From: Microthrixaceae bacterium
GTDB lineage: Bacteria; Actinomycetota; Acidimicrobiia; Acidimicrobiales; Iamiaceae
Length of the DNA stretch: 64,000 bases
Assembly: GCA_016702505.1 (NCBI GenBank)
Contig: JADJDU010000013.1
Span: 46,851-110,850, forward strand
Reading direction: 5' to 3'
Under the pieces are notes generated by a model that did no database searches, had not been told where the DNA came from, and saw only the letters and a list, made by a program, of their open reading frames with translations. Positions 58,499 to 64,000 of this stretch are shown here, piece after piece. The stretch's first letter is position 1. Each line of letters starts with the position of its first letter. The position numbers were made by a program, and so were the translations under genes.

Positions 58499-60031
58499 AT
58501 GCCCTCTGTGGCATCGCTGGCCGAGCTCGTGCGCAACCAGACCCCGCTGGCGCCGGCCCAGACCATGCACCTCCAGCGGCTGGTGGCGTCATGGAACATG
58601 CTGGCCGACTTCTGCTTCGCCGATCTCGTCTTGTACGTACCGGTGCTCAACCACCCTTCGGTGGCCCCGGGCCATCACGCCGATCCCCTGAGCGACCCTG
58701 ATTCGGACCTGCAGCGGATGGTGGTGGTCGGCCACGTTCGGCCGTCCACGGCCCAAACCGTTTACCGGCGGGACCTGATCGGTGACATCGTGACGTCTGA
58801 CGATCGACCGGTCGTCGCCCGAGCCATGGCCGTGGACGAGATCATCGAGGGCGAGGTCGAGGTGGCAGACGTCCATGAGCAGGTGCGGATCCTGTGCATT
58901 CCCGTCAGGCATGAGGGCCGGACCATTGCGGTCCTGTCCCGGGAATCCATCCCGTCGGTGGGTCGTTCCCCCGGGGAGCTGGAACGGACCTACAGCAACA
59001 TTTTCAACCGCTTTGCCCGCATGATCGCCGCCGGCCAATACCCGTTCCGCGTCGACGACTCGGATTCCAAGGAATCCCCCCGCGTCGGTGACGGGGTGGT
59101 GGTGTTGGATCGCACGGCTGCGGTCGAATATGCCTCGCCCAACGCGGTGTCGGCACTGCACCGGATGGGCGTCCATGCCAACAGCGAAGGTCGGCGTCTC
59201 GGCGAGGTGGGCCTGGACGACGAGCCCATCCGGGATGCCTTCACGGTGAGCAAGCCCATCACCCAGGAGGTCGAGCGAGGTGAGGTGATCATTCTCCTCA
59301 AGTGCATCCCCATGCTCGACTCGGCGGGGGTTTCGGGCGCGGTTGTGCTGTTCCGTGACGTCACCGAGGTCCGCCTCCGGGACCGCCTGCTGCTGTCCAA
59401 GGACGCCACCATTCGCGAGATCCACCACCGGGTCAAGAACAACCTCCAAACGATCTCGTCGCTGCTCCATTTGCAGGGTCGTCGAACCGACAGCGAAGAA
59501 GCCCGTTGGGCGATCACCGAGTCGGTACGTCGCATCCAGTCGATCGCCCTGGTGCACGAGACGCTGTCGCGTGAGGCCGGAGAGGAGGTGGCCTTCACCG
59601 AGATCATGCGGCCACTGGTGCAGATGGTGAGCGAAGCCGTGTCCTCACCCGAACGCACCATCACCTTTGAGGTGGTTGGAGACGCGGGCACGCTGCCAGC
59701 TCAGGTGGCGACACCGATGGCGGTGGTCCTCACCGAACTGCTCCAGAACACCGCTGATCACGCTTTTCCGGCCACAGCTCGACAAGCCGTGCCGGCGAGG
59801 GTCTGCGTCGAGCTCGAACGGTCGGAGTCCGAGTTGGTGGTCCGAGTGGTCGACAACGGAGTGGGGGTTCCCGAGGGCTTTGAGATCGCCAAGGCCAAAG
59901 GCTTGGGGTTGTCGATCGTCCGAGCCCTTGTGGAGTCGGATCTGCGGGGGCGCATCGACCTGGATGTTCCCGAGTCTGGGTACGGAACGTCCATCACCGT
60001 GGGCGTACCGTTGGAAACCTTCGCCAACTGA
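58499..60031 (+). CDS. pdtaS: PdtaS-like soluble sensor histidine kinase
   Basis: The ~510-residue protein has an N-terminal GAF-like domain (LASWNMLADFCFADLVLYVP, IPVRHEGRTIAVLSRESIP), a PAS domain (GVVVLDRTAAVEYASPNA), and a HisKA_2 phosphoacceptor IREIHHRVKNNLQTISSLLH. The HATPase region follows (VLTELLQNTADHAF, GLGLSIVRAL). PdtaS normally phosphorylates the ANTAR-type regulator PdtaR, not encoded here. In M. tuberculosis pdtaS is also beside whiB1. ATG 58499 is used; GTG 58508 is an alternative. Confidence 0.9.
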   Translation: MPSVASLAELVRNQTPLAPAQTMHLQRLVASWNMLADFCFADLVLYVPVLNHPSVAPGHHADPLSDPDSDLQRMVVVGHVRPSTAQTVYRRDLIGDIVTSDDRPVVARAMAVDEIIEGEVEVADVHEQVRILCIPVRHEGRTIAVLSRESIPSVGRSPGELERTYSNIFNRFARMIAAGQYPFRVDDSDSKESPRVGDGVVVLDRTAAVEYASPNAVSALHRMGVHANSEGRRLGEVGLDDEPIRDAFTVSKPITQEVERGEVIILLKCIPMLDSAGVSGAVVLFRDVTEVRLRDRLLLSKDATIREIHHRVKNNLQTISSLLHLQGRRTDSEEARWAITESVRRIQSIALVHETLSREAGEEVAFTEIMRPLVQMVSEAVSSPERTITFEVVGDAGTLPAQVATPMAVVLTELLQNTADHAFPATARQAVPARVCVELERSESELVVRVVDNGVGVPEGFEIAKAKGLGLSIVRALVESDLRGRIDLDVPESGYGTSITVGVPLETFAN

Positions 60032-60055
60032 GGTTGGGAGGTCGGCCGGACGCGA

Positions 60056-60083
60056 CGATGCCGACCCCGGAGGGTCGGCATCG
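60056..60083. terminator. Bidirectional hairpin between pdtaS and whiB
   Basis: CGATGCCGACCC, loop CGGA, and its perfect complement give a 12-bp stem 25 bases beyond the pdtaS stop and 54 beyond the whiB stop. Convergent genes on both sides fit a shared terminator; there is no T run. Confidence 0.65.
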
Positions 60084-60136
60084 AGGCGACAGCTAGCTTG
60101 GAGGTTATCGCCCCCCACCGGGGCGGAGAGGGATGG

Positions 60137-60433
60137 TCAGGCGGTGCGGCGGGCCCGGTTGTTCAGCTTCTTGCGGAGCTGACGGCGCTCCTCCTCGGAG
60201 GTGCCGCCCCAGATGCCGGAGTCCTGGTTGGTGGCGATGGCGAACTCGAGGCAGGCTGCCTTGGAGTCGCACTGGTTGCATACGGCCTTGGCGTTGGCGA
60301 TCTGCTCGATGGCGGGGCCGGTGGTGCCGACCGGGAAGAAGAGATCGGGGTCGGTGTCACGACAAGCCGCAGTGCGGCGCCATTCGTCGGACTCGATCGT
60401 GAGCGTCAAAAGGTGAGCGGAGCTCAGGGCCAC
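60137..60433 (-). CDS. whiB1: WhiB-family iron-sulfur regulator, WhiB1-like
   Basis: This 98-residue protein carries the four Cys of a [4Fe-4S] cluster (TAACRDTDPDLFFP, VCNQCDSKAACLEFA), then the turn GIWGGTSEEERRQL and a basic tail KKLNNRARRTA for DNA binding. FFPVGTTGPAIEQIANAK strongly resembles mycobacterial WhiB1, an essential NO-sensitive partner of the housekeeping sigma factor. GTG 60433 has GGAGG four bases upstream. It is convergent with pdtaS. Confidence 0.9.
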   Translation of the reverse strand: MALSSAHLLTLTIESDEWRRTAACRDTDPDLFFPVGTTGPAIEQIANAKAVCNQCDSKAACLEFAIATNQDSGIWGGTSEEERRQLRKKLNNRARRTA

Positions 60434-60474
60434 GGTGCCTCCAAGGTTGGGTGTCACGATCCAGGCGGGTAGCT

Positions 60475-60490
60475 CGTGACTCGGTTCACA
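60475..60490. promoter_or_regulatory. CRP-type palindrome upstream of whiB1
   Basis: On the minus strand the site is TGTGA-ACCGAG-TCACG, matching TGTGA-N6-TCACA at all but the last position; its centre is about 49 bases before the whiB start. M. tuberculosis whiB1 is known to be controlled by the cAMP receptor protein. The rest of 60434-60680 holds only AT-rich patches and no clear promoter. Confidence 0.6.
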
Positions 60491-60680
60491 TGCCGTTCCG
60501 ACCGCTAAAGCGCAGGTGGGGGGTTCGGACGGCGACGACCACGGTACCGGCCGTTGCGTACTCCTGCAAGCACTTTTTTCACAAATCGTTCACCTCTTTG
60601 TCACCCTCCGGCTGTCACGGAGAGAAACCGCAGGTCACAGGCGGAGACCGGTGTGGGTCGTAGGTGACAAACTCGGTGTC

Positions 60681-61394
60681 ATGGTGAAGGTGATCGCCCA
60701 TCGAGGGGCCTCGGCTGCCGCCCGTGAGAACACGATCGAGGCTTTCCGCCTCGCCGCCGAGTTGGGTGCCGACTGGGTCGAGCTGGATGCCCGCAGGACC
60801 AGCGATGGCCACATCGTCGTCAACCACGACGCCGAGCTCCCCGATGGCCGGGTGATCTGCGAGCTGACCCGCAGCGACCTCCCGTCCTACATCTGTGAGC
60901 TGCACGAGGCGCTCGACGCCGCCGCGGGGCTGTCAGTGAACATCGAGATCAAGAACTTCCCGGGCGACGCCGACTTCGACGAGACCGAGACGGTGGCCCG
61001 CCAGGTGGTCGAGCTGGTCGGTCAGCGAGGCCAGCAGGCCGGGGTGCTCATCTCCTGCTTTCACCGGCCCACCATCGACCTCATCCGCGAACTGGATCCC
61101 GCCATCGCCACCGCCATGCTCGGCTACCAGCCCACCGATGCCGGGCTGAACGACGGCGACTGGGCCGGATGGATGGACGCGATTGCATCGGGTGGGCACC
61201 GCGCCGCGCACCTGTGGTACCCGGTGGTCGACGCCACCGTCCTCAACGCCGCCCATGCCGTGGGTCTGGAGGTCAACGTTTGGACGGTCAACGATCCCGC
61301 GGACATGGCGGCGTTGATCGATGCCGGAGTCGATGGACTGTGCACCGACGTGCCCGATGTGGCCAGAGCAGTCCTGGACGAGCTCGGGCTGTGA
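60681..61394 (+). CDS. Glycerophosphodiester phosphodiesterase
   Basis: The 237-residue cytoplasmic TIM-barrel enzyme has VIAHRGASAAARENTIEAF at its start, WVELDARRTSDGHIVVNHD with the metal ligands, and NVWTVNDPADMAALIDAGVD and GLCTDVPD near the end. It releases glycerol 3-phosphate from deacylated phospholipids. ATG 60681 starts just before the first catalytic motif, normal for the short bacterial form. Confidence 0.92.
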   Translation: MVKVIAHRGASAAARENTIEAFRLAAELGADWVELDARRTSDGHIVVNHDAELPDGRVICELTRSDLPSYICELHEALDAAAGLSVNIEIKNFPGDADFDETETVARQVVELVGQRGQQAGVLISCFHRPTIDLIRELDPAIATAMLGYQPTDAGLNDGDWAGWMDAIASGGHRAAHLWYPVVDATVLNAAHAVGLEVNVWTVNDPADMAALIDAGVDGLCTDVPDVARAVLDELGL

Positions 61395-61406
61395 GGAGAC
61401 GGGCGG

Positions 61407-61781
61407 TCAGGCCTGGTCGAACAGGTTCGAGCCCGGGACCTCGGTCCCGCAGAACTGGCAGGTGGCGCGGTCTCGAGGTACCGCGGCCTGGCATTGCGGG
61501 CAGGGCCGGGCCGGACGCGTCACCCGGTTGTCGATCTGGCCGTCGCTGGCGTCGAGGGTGCGCACCATGTGGACCAGGTGCTCGTCGGTGAACCCGAGGT
61601 GCTTGGACAGCAGTTCCCACATCGCCTCGGTCAGGAGGAGGAGCCGGTCGAACCGCTCCTCCATGTCATCGAGTCGGTCTCGCTGGCGGCCCTGGAGATT
61701 GTCGGCGGCCATCCGATCCTGCTGAATGCCACCCCGGACCTCTTGGACTCTCATCTCGTTGTACAGGTTCCAGTGCGCCAC
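61407..61781 (-). CDS. Small zinc-ribbon protein with coiled coil
   Basis: The 124-residue protein has a charged helical N-terminal half (GRQRDRLDDMEERFDRLLLL) that should form a coiled coil, and a C-terminal zinc ribbon (PCPQCQAAV and CQFCGTEV). No specific function was recognised. Its stop is close behind the convergent phosphodiesterase gene, and it starts 10 bases after the lipid kinase gene on the same strand. Confidence 0.7.
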   Translation of the reverse strand: MAHWNLYNEMRVQEVRGGIQQDRMAADNLQGRQRDRLDDMEERFDRLLLLTEAMWELLSKHLGFTDEHLVHMVRTLDASDGQIDNRVTRPARPCPQCQAAVPRDRATCQFCGTEVPGSNLFDQA

Positions 61782-61790
61782 GCCCGGAAT

Positions 61791-62735
61791 CTATTGCCGA
61801 TCGGGTCCCTCGTCGACGGGTAGAACCAAGTCGAGCACCTCGGGCTCGTGTCGCAGCTCCACCCTGGTGATCTCGCCCAGGTAGTCACCGTCGATCTGGT
61901 GTGGAAACGGTCGTCCCCCGAGTCCCTCGACCACCACCGCGTCCACGTCGCTGCGGTAGTGGACAGACCGATCACGTTGCAGCGCGCCATGGCCTTGGAG
62001 TGCCTTGAACATCACCCTCATGGCCCTGTCGGCGCGTAGGGATCGAACGGTGACCATGGCCAGCCCGTTGTCGAGCGTCGCATCGGGAGCGATGTCGAAG
62101 GGCCGGTTGCCGATGAAGGTGTAGGGGTTGGTGTTGCAGCAGACCGCGAAGTAGCCGTCGTCCACCCCGTCCCCGTCGGGATAGCGAACCGAGAAGTGGG
62201 GGTGCTTGCGGTCGTAGTGGCGGGCCAGCGTGTCGAAGCCGGCGTACATGAACAGGGCGTGTCCGGCCCAGCGCTTCAGGCCCGCCCGCTTCTCCACCTG
62301 TTCCACCAAAGCAGCATCGAAACCCAGACCGACGTGGAAGCAGAAGTAGCGACCGTTGGCCACGCCCAGCCCCACCCGACGGATGGAACCGGCCTCCAAC
62401 GCTTCCAGGGTCATGGCCGTGGCCTCCACCGGATCGTTGGGCAGGCCGATGGTGCGGGCGAAGACGTTGGTGGATCCCCCCGGTAGCACGGCCAAAGCTG
62501 TGGCGCTACCGGCCAGGCCGTTGGCGGCCTCGTTGACGGTGCCGTCGCCTCCGAGTACGACCACCACCTCGACCCCGTCGGCGGCCGCCCCTTGAGCCAG
62601 GCGGGTGGCGTGGTTGCGGCGGGCGGTCTCGACCAGTTCGACGTCGTGATCGCCGGCCAGTGCCTTGCGGATAACCACTCGGGTGCGAGCAGTAACCGAC
62701 GATGAGAACGGGTTCACCAGCAACAGCACCTTCAC
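61791..62735 (-). CDS. Diacylglycerol kinase-family lipid kinase
   Basis: The 314-residue protein begins KVLLLVNPFSSSVTARTR and has the nucleotide motifs VVLGGDGTVNEAANGLAGS and LPGGSTNVFAR, as in DgkB/YegS-type kinases. It likely phosphorylates diacylglycerol or a related lipid in phospholipid recycling or polyisoprenoid metabolism. GTG 62735 is chosen by the family start; upstream in-frame starts would add residues of low similarity. It is divergent from etfB. Confidence 0.87.
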   Translation of the reverse strand: MKVLLLVNPFSSSVTARTRVVIRKALAGDHDVELVETARRNHATRLAQGAAADGVEVVVVLGGDGTVNEAANGLAGSATALAVLPGGSTNVFARTIGLPNDPVEATAMTLEALEAGSIRRVGLGVANGRYFCFHVGLGFDAALVEQVEKRAGLKRWAGHALFMYAGFDTLARHYDRKHPHFSVRYPDGDGVDDGYFAVCCNTNPYTFIGNRPFDIAPDATLDNGLAMVTVRSLRADRAMRVMFKALQGHGALQRDRSVHYRSDVDAVVVEGLGGRPFPHQIDGDYLGEITRVELRHEPEVLDLVLPVDEGPDRQ

Positions 62736-62811
62736 CGGTGCGAACCGTAGGCGGGAAGCGGTGGGCAGACCGATTTGTCCGACCTCGTCCGGCCGTACAA
62801 ACTCACCAGCC

Positions 62812-63591
62812 ATGAACATCGTCGTCTGTGTGAAGCAGATCCCTGACCCCGCCGACCCCGGCGCGCTCAACGCGGATCACACCCTGAAGCGTGATGGCAA
62901 GCTGATCCTCGACGAGTCCGACTCGTACGGCGTCGAGATGGCTCTCCAGCTCGTGGACAAGGCCGGCAGCGGCGAGGTCACCCTCGTCTCCATGGCCCCG
63001 AACGGTGAGGTCTCGGGCCTTCGTACCGCGCTGGCCATGGGTGCCGCCAAGGCCGTGCTGGTCTCCGACGACGCCCTCAAGGGCGCCGGAGCGCTCGACA
63101 CCGCCAAGGTGCTCGCCGCCGCCATCAAGCGCGTCGATGGCGCCGACCTGGTGCTGGCCGCCACCGAATCCTCCGATGGCTACACCGGCACCGTGCCCGA
63201 GCAGATCGCCGCCGTGCTCGACCTTCCGTCGATCACCTTCGCCAAGTCGGTCGAGATCGCCGATGGCACCGTCAAGGTGCAGCGCCAGACCGAGGCTGGC
63301 TACGACGAGGTCGAGGCACCGCTGCCCGCCCTCGTCTCGGTCACCGCCGGTGTGGTCGAGCCCCGCTACCCCTCCTTCAAGGGGATCATGGCCGCCAAGT
63401 CCAAGCCCGTAGACACGGTCACCGTCTCCGACCTCGGCATCGACTCGGCCCTCGTGGGCTGGTCTGGTGCCGGCCAGGAGATCGTCGACGTCGCTGCCGC
63501 TCCCGCCCGTGAGGCCGGTGAGGTGTTCGAAGACGACGGAACCGCCGCCCAAAAGATCGTCGACTTCCTCGACGGCCTCAAGGTCCTCTGA
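62812..63591 (+). CDS. etfB: Electron transfer flavoprotein, beta subunit
   Basis: The 259-residue protein starts MNIVVCVKQIPDPADPGALN and has VEMALQLVDKAGSGEVTLV, LVLAATESSDGYTGTVPEQI and the late block GVVEPRYPSFKGIMAAKSKP. Together with EtfA it carries electrons from acyl-CoA and other dehydrogenases toward quinone, consistent with alkane and fatty-acid use inferred elsewhere in the window. The etfA start is 29 bases on. Confidence 0.95.
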   Translation: MNIVVCVKQIPDPADPGALNADHTLKRDGKLILDESDSYGVEMALQLVDKAGSGEVTLVSMAPNGEVSGLRTALAMGAAKAVLVSDDALKGAGALDTAKVLAAAIKRVDGADLVLAATESSDGYTGTVPEQIAAVLDLPSITFAKSVEIADGTVKVQRQTEAGYDEVEAPLPALVSVTAGVVEPRYPSFKGIMAAKSKPVDTVTVSDLGIDSALVGWSGAGQEIVDVAAAPAREAGEVFEDDGTAAQKIVDFLDGLKVL

Positions 63592-63620
63592 GACCCCCAC
63601 CCGAGAAAGGAACGAAGAAC

Positions 63621-64000
63621 ATGGCTCTTTCCAAGGTTTGGGTCCACGCCGAGACCACCGACAACGGCGTTGCTCCTATCACCCTCGAGATGCTCGCCAA
63701 GGCCCGTGAGATCGCCGACACCGTAGAGGTGTTCACCGGCGGCGACGGTGCCGCCATCGCCGCCACCGTCGGCGCCCACGGCGCCTCCAAGGTGCTGGCC
63801 ACCGGCGACCTCAGCGGCAAGCTCCAGGGCGTGTACGTGGCAGCGGCCCTGGCCGCCGCCATCGAGGGCGGCGACGCTCCCGATCTCATCATGCTCGGCA
63901 CCACCCAGGACGGCCGTGACATCGGCGCCCGCCTGTCGGTGAAGATCGACAAGCCCGTGCTCACCAACAACACCGACATCGAGGTCGGCGACGGCATCGT
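63621..64000 (+). CDS. etfA: Electron transfer flavoprotein, alpha subunit, 5' part
   Basis: The ATG at 63621 (AAAGGA upstream) opens a frame that stays open to the window edge, so the 3' end is missing. MALSKVWVHAETTDNGVAPI and LATGDLSGKLQGVYVAAALA, then MLGTTQDGRDIGARLSVKID, match the N-terminal domain of EtfA. The FAD-binding C-terminal domain lies outside the window. Confidence 0.93.
   Translation, partial: MALSKVWVHAETTDNGVAPITLEMLAKAREIADTVEVFTGGDGAAIAATVGAHGASKVLATGDLSGKLQGVYVAAALAAAIEGGDAPDLIMLGTTQDGRDIGARLSVKIDKPVLTNNTDIEVGDGI

Overview
The window is GC-rich bacterial chromosome with tightly packed genes and many ATGA, GTGA or TGATG start/stop overlaps. It looks like an actinomycete: it carries a WhiB regulator, a roadblock/DUF742/GTPase conservon-like operon, a DevR/DevS pair, PdtaS, paired ArsA-like ATPases, DUF3107 and Lhr helicase. 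The Thr/Pro-rich secreted proteins, AlkB and general gene mix suggest the class Acidimicrobiia, but that placement is inference. No phage, integrase, plasmid or CRISPR locus was seen.

Layout: 1-2.4 kb holds the 5' part of lnt and a PIG-V-like glycosyltransferase. 2.7-6.4 kb is a haem operon (hemE-hemH-hemG, minus strand). 6.4-14.9 kb has a HelD-like ATPase, a DtxR/IdeR-like regulator with altered metal ligands, a cupredoxin lipoprotein and a frameshifted lhr. 14.9-18.7 kb is a four-gene conservon-like operon. 19.4-25.8 kb has a frameshifted cyclase/ATPase/TPR giant, a two-domain metallopeptidase lipoprotein and a class C serine hydrolase. 26-29 kb has two paralogous Thr/Pro-rich secreted proteins whose C-terminal halves are nearly identical in DNA, and a frameshifted SF2 helicase. 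29-37 kb is mostly membrane proteins on the minus strand. 38-45 kb has META and DUF202 proteins, tRNA-Arg(CCU), a DevS-PPOX-DevR module facing a multicopper oxidase, and a DsbB/TlpA-like thiol pair. 45-53 kb has prmA, a phosphonate-monoester-hydrolase-like sulfatase, an alkyl-sulfatase-like MBL protein, an exonuclease/phosphatase lipoprotein, xylulokinase and a fatty acid desaturase. 53.6-55.5 kb is tetR-alkB behind an operator-like palindrome. 55.8-64 kb has DUF3107, two ArsA-like ATPases, pdtaS, whiB1-like, GDPD, a lipid kinase and etfB-etfA (etfA cut by the window edge).

Two things are not explained by known genes. First, an unrecognised dispersed element recurs at least seven times. Full copies are 262-263 bp with imperfect terminal inverted repeats and a hairpin that covaries between copies. 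It begins 0-1 nt after stop codons, as if its terminus supplies the stop. Second, four long conserved genes are each split by one or two single-base indels. This probably reflects assembly error rather than gene decay, so the split genes are annotated here as fragments of one gene.

Functional themes are haem and metal handling (hem genes, DtxR-like, cupredoxins, multicopper oxidase), redox or gas sensing (DevRS, WhiB1-like, PdtaS), and lipid or alkane use (AlkB, desaturase, ETF, GDPD, lipid kinase, alkyl-sulfatase-like MBL).
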